Positions 22,164 to 33,674 of a stretch of DNA of 64,000 nucleotides are shown here, piece by piece. The notes under the pieces are model-generated. The model saw only the letters and a program-made list of their open reading frames with translations, was not told the origin of the DNA and did not search any database. This stretch comes from Cladosporium sp. IMV 00045 (Eukaryota; Ascomycota; Dothideomycetes; Cladosporiales; Cladosporiaceae): positions 1-64,000 of the forward strand of contig MSJI02000867.1 of assembly GCA_001931905.2 (NCBI GenBank). The letters are read 5' to 3'. Position 1 is the first letter of the stretch. Every line of letters starts with the position of its first letter. Both the position numbers and the translations under genes were made by a program.

Positions 22164-23821
22164 GTTTCTGGTAAGGATCAGTTAATAAGGCGAACTTCTT
22201 GTCCCTGATGCAAATAAATCCAAGAATGGGCGAGGTTTTAAGAGAAAGATGACAAATATTTGACACAACTCGGCCTGTAGAATCAACAAGGAAGTCGGAA
22301 AATGCTTTCCCGTCATTGTTCTAACTTCTGGGCCTAGGCTGTTTCGTGCACCACCATCGCGGAGCCTTCATCCATGGCTCGAGTTGACTCAGTCTAGAGC
22401 GTGCGGTAGGGCCTGGCGTAATCCATTGCTCCGCGACGATTGCCGTGGAACCAGTCTCTCTGCGAATTAACGGTGCCTCGCGACCCCGGTCGCCCCAGTG
22501 TGGTCCTGAAGCCATCTCGAAAGCGCCCACTAGCTTGTGGCGACCTTGTGCACTAGTGCTATCAACAGCGAATGCAAAGGGCTTGTAGTCTAAGCGACAT
22601 CCTTCGGTCGGCTGGCAAGCTTGAATCAAGTGCTGGTCTCATGTCCGTAGATTCCCTGGATCTTGAGTCAGAAGGACACTGAGTGAAGAGTTGACTTCCA
22701 GGATCTCTACCGCTGCTTGCCGGCGCCTCGTTCGAGAGAGCTTACTCTTCATTGCCAGATCCACCAGCCGGCTGCCACCATCCCCGTCCCTTGCAGACCA
22801 ACACTACCCATGGTGCGAGTTGACTAGGGAATCGTCACCGGAACGTGTTCCGTCAGACTAGGAGCGCTCGGAGCTTTGCCTGAAGCGATGGAGAAACGGC
22901 CGCTAACGGACTTTCACCCCGATGGTCAGGAAGCTTTCAACGGCAATTGCGTCTCCTCCGCGATCTTGTAAACCTTACAATTAAGTTACGTCTTGCGCGC
23001 CTCCACGTTCAACATCGAACGAACGCTGTACCCACTAACAGACCTCACGTCAATGGCTTCCTCACCATTGAATCTTCAGGGCATGTCGCTTCAGCGATGG
23101 AATGAGACTGGCAAGGGCTGATTCGTAAGCCCAATACAATTAGAATCCTACGCTATGTTTCTAGCACATCAACGGCGTCCACGCGAAGGATTCAGTCCGT
23201 GGCGGCTCACAAGTCCCGGTCAATTCGGCCATGATATTTACTCGTTCGCTTCAATCCATCCTGGCCGGCGCCCTCCCTTCCTCACAAGCGAACAATGGCA
23301 GCTGATTGTGCCGTAGGGGTCCGCATCTTCTGAAGAAATTGCCAAAAGAGCAAGCTCTTGATGCACCCGAAAGACTGGGCACTTTCCATAAGCGAGCCGC
23401 ATGATTCGGTCATACCTACTGAAAATCGCAAGGACGAAAAGCCTCTATGGAAGTTTGCCACTGGTCGGTTAGTTCGCTCGTTACGATTCGATCATGTGAG
23501 CGACATACCCAATGTCTACACCTCGCAGCAGAACGTGATCAACTCAGTGCCGCTCCAAATTCCCGAGCAAAGTTAGCGAACATCTCGCCCATCGCGATGT
23601 TGCCGTGATCAGGCTATCATCGCATCCGTGAGAAGTTTGACATGGTTGCAGAATCCTTCGTTGCGTGTTTCCCCACATGGCGGCGGTCGAAGGATATCTT
23701 CATGTTGTGAAATGAGAGCAGGGGTATATCAATCGCTAATACTGACGCATCGGCTCACGTAGATATATGGTGGCGCCCCTTAAACCAGGCTCTGCGGTCT
23801 CATCATACTAACACTGCCATC
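22164..23821. other. 1.6 kb divergent intergenic region
   Basis: Between two divergent genes. A frame at 22321-22629 (minus) and one at 23358-23576 (plus) resemble nothing known. Two loosely similar stretches (around 22370-22530 and 22800-22900, each with CATGG..CGAGTTGACT) hint at an old duplication. Confidence 0.4.
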
Positions 23822-25120
23822 ATGGTATTGCCTGGTAAGCAGCCTGGCTTACTTGTCGCCGTCATTGTCCCTGCTTTACTCTCCACTCTTGTTGTAATTG
23901 TTCGTTCTACACGCAAGGTGAAAAGACGGCCTTCATACATCAGTAGACCTGCCGCGCTCACTGCCGAGATACTTCTTATCGCGTCGGTCGTAGGTATCTC
24001 GTTAATCCTACATTTGATCCAGAAACAAACTGAGCTATATACCAGATCTAGGGATGGATCTCAGGAGCCTTCGTTATATCGTCTATGTACTATGGATTCG
24101 GCACACACCAAGATGAAATCCTGGCGCAGCCAAATGGAATGCAGAACCTGATCAATGCAGCTCTCTGGCAAACCTCAGGATACCGTGAGTTCGCTGCTCC
24201 AATGTGAAAGAAAACCCATGCTGACACGGCCAGCGTTTAATGTTGGCTGCTACACACTTTCCGTTGCTGGACAAGTTTTGCATTACCGAACATGGCTTTT
24301 CCACAACGTCAAATCCCACCAGACTCTCAGTCGAGTGATGGATATTAGCGGTGTCTTACAAGTCATCTTCGGCGCTCTCTGCATCATCGGTGTCTTCGCC
24401 AAGTGCAGTCCCGTTGAGGGCAACTGGAATCCAACTGTGGAAGCCAAGTGCTGGAACGAAGATATCTTTCTCGGCATAAACTACACCTCTTCGGCCATCA
24501 CTTTCGTATCGTACATGATACAGGGTTGGATTCCAGTGCAAATGGCTCTTAGCTTAGGCAGGACAAGAGTCACCAGTGCGAAATGGATCGCCCTGTCCGC
24601 TATCGCATTCTGGAATGCCGTCGCCGGCGTGCTGGCACTTGTAAAATTGAGCTATCTGCATTTGTACGTTGTGACTGAGGATGCAAGTAAGTCTCGATCG
24701 AAAAGAAATCCCTTGCGCACTAGTACTGACAACTGGCAGCTTGGAATCGTGTGATATTGGTGCAAATTGGACTGTAAGACATATGCAGCGTGCCTTATGT
24801 TACTTTATGCTGACCACCTTCGCAGCGCAGAGAACGGAGCAAGCGGCATCGTCCCATCAGCAGCTGAGATGTGGGCCATGGCACAACAGATGGTCAATCG
24901 GTCGCCAGGAGGCACCGGGTTCAGCAACACTGGAGCCAGCACTCATAACCAGCCAGAGCGACCGCAGTCCTCTTCTTCGGAAGTTGAGCTTACAAACAAC
25001 AAGGCAGACGTGGGCCAAGGCATTGTCAAGACCATAAAGTGGGAGACAAGTACCGATTTGCAACCGGATACATCATCCAACAATAGTAATATGGAGAGGC
25101 ACTCTCGGGTTGGTTTTTGA
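23822..25120 (+). CDS. SAT4/rhodopsin-fold integral membrane protein
   Basis: Exons 23822-23989, 24052-24184, 24234-24686, 24740-24773 and 24826-25120 (introns 62, 49, 53, 52) give 360 residues. Several transmembrane segments (LLVAVIVPALLSTLVVIV, VGWISGAFVISSMYYGFG, LQVIFGALCIIGVFA, WIALSAIAFWNAVAGVLALV), a conserved extracellular Cys pair region (FAKCSPVEGNWNP...KCW) and a long Ser/Gly/Asn-rich cytosolic tail are typical of the fungus-specific SAT4 family (related to PTH11-like receptors, ligand unknown). First of three such genes in the window. Confidence 0.85.
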
Positions 25121-25210
25121 TAGGGTGGGAGAGATCAAGCAAAATGGTAGAGCAGGGTTCGACGTGTCTATTTTGATATGTAACGGTCGCAGGTGGTATC
25201 ATTTTCTTGC

Positions 25211-27236
25211 CTAAGAAAGTGTACCTGTGGATCTTGTACGATGAACGCCATTGCGGTGTACGAAAGAAGAGTTAGGAGCCCCAGCGTCGTTACCGGCTCT
25301 CGGCGACCTCATCTCGTGTCCATCCACAAATTTTATCCGAGGCCCTTCCTTCTCTCCCTCGTCCTTGATCGCCTCCTCACTGTCACTGTCACTCCTCAAT
25401 TTCCAGACAGGCGTATCAGGCATCTGTCTGCCTCTCGAGGTTCCCCTGGAGCCAGGCCTAGACACCCAGGACACTCCTCTCGATACAGGCCTGGACATTG
25501 ATATATCCCTGGACCTTGTGTATCCCTCCTCCAGATCCTGAATGCCATCTCGGCTAATCACTCTTGAGAAGCGATTGTGCCTGATAACACTGCCAAACCT
25601 CGGATCGACGTGGCTGTTTGGCGGCAGCGCTTCGCTCATACTTCTTCTCCGTTCCATACTGGGCGCGATCTCCATGATGGGCTGGACGTTCCTCCACCGG
25701 TAAATAATCTCGAGTGCCGGAATGCTGAGGCCGTGCACAACAATACTGAAGAGCACGAGGAAATAGACCACCGGCCCCATCGCCCGGAGTAGATCCTCTT
25801 CTTCGTGCGTCTCAGCATCTGGGAGGTGGGGGTACAGGTGGCGCGCATGCTCCAGGTAGTATACGGCACCAATACCAATAGGTCCAAAGTATCCCATGAA
25901 CAAGGCCTCTTTCCAGGATTTGACAGTGTTGGGCATCAACTTGTACATGACCATCATCGCGGGGATGCGTCGAAGTAGCAGGACCAGCACGCCTAGGGCG
26001 ACCAGGCGACCGGGTGTGATACCAGTGATTTCGGAGTTGAAGTCGGACCACGGCAAGATGGCGCCGATGTACATGAAGCCGCCGAAGTTGAGGAGGACAT
26101 CAATCGAGGAGTTGACTTCATCATGCCGGGCCAGTGCTTCTTGCAAGTAGACCCCATTCCAATTCAGGGCAGCTCCAGCGCAGAAACATGCGAGTAGGTC
26201 GTCCAACCCAGCGAGCCCAGTGATGCCGATTACGAAGAGGCCGATTGCGGTTGGTAAGAGTAGAAGTGACTCGGTGTCGATCCATTTACTGCTTGCGTTG
26301 TTAGCATGCGAGAATGAGAAGCATGTCGGAAGGGGGGCCACGAACCGCTTCAGCGTGAAATTCACAGCAAACATACTTGCAACGCCGACGACAGCGCCAA
26401 CAATTGCGCCTACCAGGATGAAGTAAAGCCAGCCCTCGACGAACCACATCTCCATCGCTTTGCCTACACCACCGCCGAGACGGCCTACATCTTCTGCTCT
26501 CCTTGATATTCCAGAAGCCCCCGGCTTGAAGTTGATGTCGTCTTCCGGCGTGTGACGAATGAGATACGTGGCCAGTAGTAAGAATGGAAATCCAAAGCCG
26601 TCGTTGCTTCCTGCTTCAGCTGAGATGATCTCTCGGAGTGCTCGTGGGACGTATTTATCTGCGAAGGGTCCCTTTGCGATGGCTTGCGACAGGACAGGAT
26701 CCGTCGAAGTCACGAGCGAAGCAATGACCATGGCGGTAAGTGTAGTCAGCTTGGGGATCATCAGTTTGATGCATCCCGTAGTACAAAGCCACATAATAGT
26801 CATGACGGGAAGCAGGAGGAGAGCCATGTCCCTCCAGCGATGCCACGGGTATTTGGCGGGAAGTTGGTAGCCCGCCATCACGAGTTGAACGCCGATGACA
26901 ATGCGGGTCATACCCTGCTACTCGTTAGCAACGTATTGGAGAAGGAAAGGAAGAGATGTACCAGTGTGATGTCTGGCGTCTGACCCTCGGCGGCAGAGCC
27001 CCATCGTTCAGTGTTAATGAAGCTTGCAGCTATGGGCCCAAGTATGATGCCGACAAGCATCGCAGGAAGAGCCTCGCCAAGGTACCATACTTGCTTGATC
27101 TTGACTGCACCAAGACCATACAGGATCGTAAAGGCGCCTGATGGGTGTTAGCTACAGGCCGTGTTGGACTGAGCACGGGTGTCATACCGAGCACTGAGAC
27201 GATGATGTTGAGCTCGCTCACGCCTGTGGTCGGCAT
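25211..27236 (-). CDS. Na+/H+ antiporter (CPA1, Nha1/Sod2-like)
   Basis: Exons complement(27188..27236, 26962..27137, 26346..26914, 25211..26288), introns 50, 47 and 57 bases, 623 residues. About twelve membrane helices end near residue 440. Motifs: LGEALPAMLVGIILGP, SLVTSTDPVLSQAI, and the cation-binding EAGSNDGFGFPFL (the ND pair), as in plasma-membrane alkali-cation/proton antiporters used for salt and pH tolerance. The C-terminal tail (about 180 residues) is hydrophilic with Arg/Ser-rich RPVSRGVSWVSRPGSRG repeats likely used for regulation. The third intron is a multiple of three without stops, so retention would insert 19 residues after FTLKR. The tail overlaps nothing; the SAT4 gene is convergent with it, 90 bases away. 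Confidence 0.93.
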
Positions 27237-28508
27237 GATTGCTGCTGCCTTGAGATGATTCAACAAAGAAAAGCAACCGCACGATGCCTTACACGTGCCA
27301 CCAGAACAGAAGGGTTGAAAGTCGAAATCGATTCGAGTGGTCGGCAAAGATGTCCCACGGACGTTTCGAGGAGGGTCAAGAGAGATGATATAGCGCTGCG
27401 CAACCGCGAACCAGCCGATCTAATACTGCGACATGGTGCAGGTGCGACTGTCAGGTGGATGGGGTGTGGTACGTAAGGTCCGAGGAGGCTGAGCGTGTCA
27501 GAACCTGCGCGTAAAGTGCTTCGGCGTATGGTGCCTAGTTATGTAGATGGCAAAGGAGATAGGGTGGAAAGAAAGAAGGAAGGGCATGATGCAGCGGCCG
27601 TTGCCTAGCCATATTCAGAAACTGTAGGTGACATATGTGAGGGATATTCCTGTCCTTTCGGGGATCCCCACAGAAGCTGTGACAGGAGGTGGAAATCTGA
27701 GCCCCAAGTCGAATATGATTGTGAGGCAAAACGATACCACAGAGTCGACGACATGTCTCGCGGAAAGCGCTTAGGTGGTCTATCAGTCATCTGGATCTCG
27801 GCCAGCCATATTCTGAGCGAGCCACCACACATGAAGGCGATGATAGTGCTGATGTCGCCATGCTGTTGCGCAGCATGATTGGAATCGTCGGTGGGAATCG
27901 GGAGAAGGACGAGCCTTGGTGTACAGGGTGGTGACTTGGTCTTGACTTGGTCTTGACTTGGCGATATCGAGACCTGTCGTGCTTGTCTTCGCGGTGGCGA
28001 CGCTCTCTGATGAGTTGAAGGTGCAAGTTGGTCGCTCAAGAGGACAAGCCAGCCGGTGGAATCATCTTGAAGTTGCTCGAGTCTCGCAGGGTGCAATTTG
28101 AAGGCGTGGTGACCGTCTCATAGTCTTCGGTCACAGTGAGGAAGTGGTGAACAGCGCGGTGTTCCTCGTTGCGTTCGACTGAGGTCGGACCTTGGCGACC
28201 TGCCAAGTTTCTCCGCCCCTGGGACGGACTCCGCCGCCCAAGCCCGCGGTGTCGTCCCAAGTCTGCCGACATCCGGAAGTCTCGTCGCCCTACTGAAGAT
28301 CCGAAACTCTGAGTGGCTGCCGGCGGGTAAGGCTGGTGGGTCTGCGACGTGGCTCTGGCCAGTGTTCCCGTCTCGTTGTTCTTGGAGGCGCTGCGCGGCG
28401 AAGAGGCAGCGACTTGGCAACGGCGAGTCAGTCGTCAGGCTGGAATTGGAGGGCGTTGGCTAGAAAATTATCGGCTGTAGATGCAGCCCTATCGTCTTCA
28501 GATTACAT
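27237..28508. other. Intergenic with an 11-base tandem repeat
   Basis: No gene recognised. GACTTGGTCTT is repeated at 27933-27961 (nearly three units). The end of this stretch abuts the Harbinger-type element. Confidence 0.5.
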
Positions 28509-28510
28509 TA

Positions 28511-31500
28511 GAGTCGTTTAGTGCGTGTTTGCAGGTACCTAAACGTCGTACCTGCAAACAGCCAAGACCACGATATTAGGTTTTTTAGCGTGCATATGCT
28601 AGTAATTAGCCCGAGCCGGTAGCCCTTAGCGTTACTATAGGTATACCTCCTTTAAATAACGTTTATATAGAGGTATTATTACTCCTATTCATTTTAACTT
28701 AGTCGTTTTTAGGCTCTAAATACGCCTCTTTTAGTAAAGGTATTATTCCTATTTATTTTAACTTAGTTGTTTAAAGGATATAGTAATTAGATAATTAGGA
28801 TAATAATTACTACGTTCTTATAATACGCTTTAATAAGAGGTATATACGGATACTCGTCGTCGCTCTAGAGATATACTAAATTAAGCCTTAGAGCGTAGGC
28901 CTTAAACTACCGGCTAAGATAGCCCTTACGGTTATACTCTACTATCTCGTATATCTAAATAGGTAGTATAATCTTATTAAGGTATTTAGTAGGAGTAGGA
29001 GCTAGCTATCGCTCGTCTTTAATAACGTAGTAGAGTACCTAGTTAATTGCTTTACGCCTATCCTTTAATAGTACCCGCGGCTACGTACCTATCGTAATCT
29101 AGCTCGGTATACTTCTACTATCGTAGCTCGTAGAGCTTAGAGTCTTATTTAGGGGTTTATCGACGGTTATTTTAATAGGTTCTATAGGCTAAAAGAGTAT
29201 TAGTATATCTTCTATTTAGGCCGTAAAAAGTAGTATAGTATAGAGTTCTAGGCTATCGTTACTCCGGATAGCCTCGTAGCTAGCCTTAAGGGTCCCTTTA
29301 AAGGTAAGAAGTATAACTAGAGTACGTTCCTTATAACTTCTATTCCTAAGCGATTCTATCGTATTATAGAGGCTACTAAAGAACGTAGTATAGACTATTT
29401 ATTCCTATAGGGTAATTTAGCCTACTATCCGAATAATATTATTATATCGCTAATCCGAATAGGCTATAGCGATCTCGATAGAGGTAGTCGTCGATATAAT
29501 AGGGGTAATAGCCGGTAGCGGGAAGTTAACTAAGGGGTAGGCTTCTTAGGTATAAACGATAGAGTAATAACGATCTAACTAATTAATATACTTAGATAGT
29601 AAATTTAAGTACTAGCTTCGTTACTTAGATTAAGTACGAGGCTCCTATAAACTATAGACTAACTTAAGACCTATATACTAAGGAGACTCGTATATATAAA
29701 CTAGTACGATTAGAGCGACGTAGTCGCTCTATACCGGTTATATCGCTCTTTATATATAATACTTATTACGTAATCCCTCGCGTAGAGCGACTAGAGGTAA
29801 AGCCTAGAGAAGCGTCGCTCTCTTAGCGCGCTTAAACCCTTATATAGCCTAGGGCTATTATAGTCGAGTTAATACCTATATAGTAGAGCTATAGATAAGC
29901 GTTAAATACGCCTTTAGTATAGCTTTTAATTAGTAGAAGTTTAACTCGTTTAAATAAGAGCTTAGGAGCGGTTAAATAATAGTAGAGTTATTCTTCCGAG
30001 TCGCTATATTACTAAGTAATTATAAGACGTATTTAGATAGAGGTAATTAGACGTTAGAGTCGTTTAATTTAAGGCCTCCGAGCTTTAAGGAATATATAAG
30101 GCTACCTAAAGAAGTATTTTTAGGTATTATATAACTAATTTAGTATAGATTTATATATAATTAAGCTATTTAATCCCGGATAAGGTAAAACTACTCGTAA
30201 CTATCTAAATCGATAAGTTATTTTAGGTAGTAGCCGGCTACTCCCGTAATAATTAAGGTAAGTAAAGTAACTATATCCTTCCTTTAGATAGATACCTATT
30301 AATAACTACTTATCTAATTAACTCCGGTATTAGATTATATTAAAGCGATAACCTATCTTAATAGTATATCTAAAGCCGAGCTAAATCTATTAATAGGTAT
30401 AGGAGTAGTACCTTCTAGAGTATAAGGTATTAATATAGCTATACTATAGTCTTAGTAACTTTACTAAGTTAGATATTAGCCTCTAAGCCTTCGAGTATTC
30501 TAAATACTAATACTACTACTAATACCGCTATAATTACGAAGATACTATAGCTCTTACTCTTTTAGCCTTATCTCCTACTAGCGTATCTTTCTATTCTCGT
30601 TTAAGTACTTAATTAAAGCTATTACTATCGGATTAATAGTCTCTATATACGTATACCTCTTTTAACGCCTACTAGTACTCCTACTAGTACTTCTACCTCT
30701 CGAAGTACCTCTCGAACTACCTCTCGAAGTACCTCTTAAACTATCTCTTAAAGTACCTCTCGAAGGAGTACCTATAGGAGATATATCTATAGTATTATCT
30801 TATTTCAAGTTAGACTATACTAGCCTCTCGCGATTAAGCTCCCTTAATACTAGATTAGATAGTTCTTACTAACCGACTATATTCCTAGCTTTTATTACTT
30901 AAGAAGTATTCTACTACGATTACGTAGCGCTTTTATCTTTATCCCTTAAATTAAGCTACTCCTTTATTACCTCCGTAAGAGGTATATTACTACCTAAGCC
31001 TATACTAGACCTAGTACCCCTAAGGATAATACGCTAATCTGACTCTAGCCTTTATATCTACCTACCTATACTAGAGTAGTTTACGCCCTTAGTATACGTA
31101 AACTCCGAGCGTACCGCGTTATTAAAGGTAGTAGTAGTTCGGCGACTACCGGCTTAACGAATAGATAGTATAATCCGGATAAGGCTAGCCTACTACTATT
31201 CGTTTAGGCCCCTACTAGAAGGTTAATAAGAGGTAGTAGAGGGTATTTACGAAAGCGACTAGGATAATATAGTACTTTAAGGCGTAGCTAGCGGAGGTAT
31301 ACTAGCCTAAGAGGCCTTAATCGATAAATAGTAGTTTATTATTTAGATAGCTAAATCGACCTAAAAATAACTATATTAAAACTACGCCTCTAACTATACT
31401 ATCGAGTTACTAAAACTTAGCTATCCGAGGATTATCTAGCTAATAGGCTTATAGGCACTAGTAGCCTATACCGCTTTTAGCACCTATTTAATGTTTATAG

Positions 31501-31605
31501 GAGCTATAAACATTAAACAGGCTTAGTATCAAAAAGAATAGCTATACCGTTTTAAGCCTATGAACAGGCCTATAAACAGGCCTATAAACAGGTACTAAAC
31601 GACTC
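28511..31605 (+). mobile_element. PIF/Harbinger-type DNA transposon, RIP-mutated
   Basis: A 3095-base element is bounded by perfect 12-base terminal inverted repeats GAGTCGTTTAGT (28511-28522) and its complement (31594-31605), extended imperfectly (GTGTTTGCAGG versus CTGTTTATAGG). TA flanks both ends (28509-28510 and 31606-31607). Subterminal structures: a 13-base hairpin around 28528-28561, three CCTATAAACAGG-like units at about 31557-31592, a hairpin near 31489-31513. Inside, CpA/TpG are nearly absent and stops abound, so RIP has silenced it. Its transposase relic is listed separately. PIF/Harbinger elements normally duplicate TWA; here TTA on the left versus TAT on the right agrees only as TA. 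Confidence 0.9.
29156..29620 (+). pseudogene. DDE transposase relic (PIF/Harbinger, DDE_Tnp_4 type)
   Basis: Read through RIP stops in one frame: FIDGYFNRFYR, then YSIEFxAIVTPDSLVASL, KGPFKGKKYN and YLFLxGNLAYY, RIGYSDLDRGSRRYNR, REV..GVGFLG. This is the order of the fungal DDE_Tnp_4 transposase core (first Asp in FIDG, second Asp normally in YGDxAY, here GAT changed to AAT giving GN). Lost Trp/Gln codons appear as TAG throughout, as RIP predicts. Inactive. Confidence 0.75.
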
Positions 31606-31607
31606 TA

Positions 31608-32599
31608 TCTTCGCTGAAGAGGGAGAGCGTGTGAGAGAAGAATCTTAGTGCTGGCACTCAAGATGATTGTGTATCTGTCCGCAAGCCAGAGATTTGTGAT
31701 CTTGCCCGCCGCGGGTATGATGCACGAATCGCGAGAGTGACTGGCCGTATACAGAAGTCGTGGCACCTGCGAGCTGGTCTTGTCGAGCTTCTTTCACATA
31801 GGAATGGATTGTTCCTCGATTCGGGGAAGTCCTGGGTTCTCGTGGAACACGGTCAAGCTGTCCCCAGGTGCACATGAGCGTTGGTTGCTGCATGATTAGC
31901 GAGACTAGGCCTGTATCATGACAACATTACCTATAAGCATAAGTTACACGTAATCATCGAAAAGCCTCCCTGGGCCTCTGTGTTGGCTGTTTGACCTTCG
32001 TGATCGTGGTGCGTGGCTGCCCAGTCGTTGCCGATTCACGAAATCTGGGCACTTTCTTGTGGGCAGAGCCAAAGCTGTCTCCTTGCGGGTGTGAGACACG
32101 ACACCTTATGCTCGGCCATAAGGGGCAGTCTGAATATTCGCTTCGATGATAATTTTCCTCTGCGACGTATGAGAATAGGCGCCCCTGGGTTCAGGTGGTA
32201 GTCATGTTGAATCTTAACAACGCGTTCGAGATGACAAGATGAAAGGTGTCTCACCACTCCGACGATGGTTCGGTCCGCTGCGCTTGTACACTGCCACGAT
32301 TGATGATTCTTGAAGCGCCGTATTGATGTGACGACAGACCAAAAGATCTTGCGCAGCCATGCAAATCGGATCAATAAAAATTACAGAGCGCTGCTACATG
32401 TACCTCTCAATCTCCCCGTGTGAGTGCGTACAATCTAAATGCTCGCAAAGTGCAAAAGCGGTCCTCTCCTCGACTCCTTACCTTGCAGCCTTGGGCGGTC
32501 ATAAGAGGGCGTCACACATCTCACGAAACTCGACTCACCATATGAACGTCGGTCCATATAAAAAGTGAGGTGAGACTCATGTCAAGGAGGCTTCCTTCG
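31608..32599. other. No gene recognised
   Basis: Normal composition resumes just after the transposon. Short open frames (31645-31893 minus, 32036-32374 minus) have no recognisable domain. Confidence 0.45.
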
Positions 32600-32666
32600 T
32601 TTTTTTTTTTTTAGGGTTAGGGTTATTTTTTTTTTTTATTTTTTTTTTTATTTTTTTTTTATTTTT
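32600..32666. repeat. Poly-T tracts with a telomere-like insert
   Basis: A run of T broken by TTAGGGTTAGGGTTA (32611-32625) continues as T10-14 blocks separated by single A. On the minus strand this is a poly-A tail preceded by telomere units, which could mark the 3' end of a retroposed insertion on the minus strand or a repaired break. Confidence 0.75.
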
Positions 32667-33320
32667 GGACAGCTACGACACTCTTGCACGAGACAGGCCT
32701 CGCGTTTCAGCTTGATCAAGCTTACCGGACCAAGCAAAAGGCACGATTGACTTGTTCTTGTCTCGGTCAATTCCCCTGAATATCCCGGTGATAAAGACGC
32801 ATCCAACTTCGGTGTGGAGGAGTTGTGAACAAATAAGGTAGGGCGGCATACGTAGGAAATCACTTATTCTTTTTCACAGGCCAGACTCGATGTGCTGCAC
32901 TTGGAGCTGGCGTCGCATACTGCAAGATCGGACAATGTACAGCTCAACCCTGGATGTGATCCTGACGTCTATCGGTGCTTCGAGATCTCGGCACGCCTTA
33001 CTTTGGTATCCAATCGGTTAATTGCCGATGGCCAATAGATCTGAACGACATCTTTGTCAGCTTACTAGGTAGCTGGCGGCTTTGAGGAGCCACGGCTGGT
33101 AACGAAACGCATTGACGAGAGCTATGCTAAGCGATCTCTTTGTGAACGAAGGTGTTGACTACGTAACAGCAGCCTTGAGACTGTGAACCCGTAAGTTAAC
33201 AAGAAGAAATGGCAAAACGCATGACCACCCTGCTACACACAACCGTGACTTGTTGAAAGTCTGGCAGTCATGGCATGCCTCCAAACCAATGTCAGAACTC
33301 TCTGTCTTCAAGAAATGCTT
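32667..33320. other. Intergenic
   Basis: Nothing recognised. If the poly-A above is a retroposon tail, its body (minus strand) would lie here; no reverse-transcriptase frame is visible. Confidence 0.4.
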
Positions 33321-33674
33321 TTAAGTCTCCAGCTTGCAGTCAATAGGGCCATACTGATTCTTCGTCGCCTCCCACCAAGCGGAACCAACATGCCCAGCAT
33401 TACACCAGCCGGCCACCTGGAACTTCGCATCGAATTTGCCGTCAACGTTCTCGCAACTGGCAGGACCGAAGACAGTACAAGCGCCATTGAAGTTTCGGTT
33501 GTTCAGGTTGTCCCAGAAACCGCCGCATGTGCCCGGGATGTCGGGCACATTCTCTGCCGTGATGTGATAGTCGGCGTATATGCCAACGGAAATCCAGGTA
33601 CAATCTGCGGCCGCCGAAGAAGGAGTGATGATCCCAGCGACGAGGACGATGAATGCGATGGATGAGGTAAGCAT
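33321..33674 (-). CDS. Small cysteine-rich secreted protein (effector candidate)
   Basis: 117 residues from the ATG at 33674, chosen because it begins a clear signal peptide (MLTSSIAFIVLVAGIITPSSA) ending before ADCTW; the frame is open further upstream but without such a start. The mature part of about 93 residues has six cysteines (DCTW, GTCGGFW, GACTVF, ASCENV, GWCNAG, IDCKLE), enough for three disulfides, and is rich in Gly, Asn and aromatic residues. No catalytic motif. The size, secretion signal and cysteine content fit fungal apoplastic effectors, an inference only. Confidence 0.75.
   Translation of the reverse strand: MLTSSIAFIVLVAGIITPSSAAADCTWISVGIYADYHITAENVPDIPGTCGGFWDNLNNRNFNGACTVFGPASCENVDGKFDAKFQVAGWCNAGHVGSAWWEATKNQYGPIDCKLET

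Noticed and set aside
22321..22629. 102-codon minus-strand frame
   Set aside because: No recognisable family and no promoter or splice context.
28509..31607. Tc1/mariner identity for the 28.5 kb element because of TA flanks
   Set aside because: The transposase relic matches the PIF/Harbinger DDE_Tnp_4 pattern (FIDG, VTPDSLVASL, YNR), so TA alone is not decisive.
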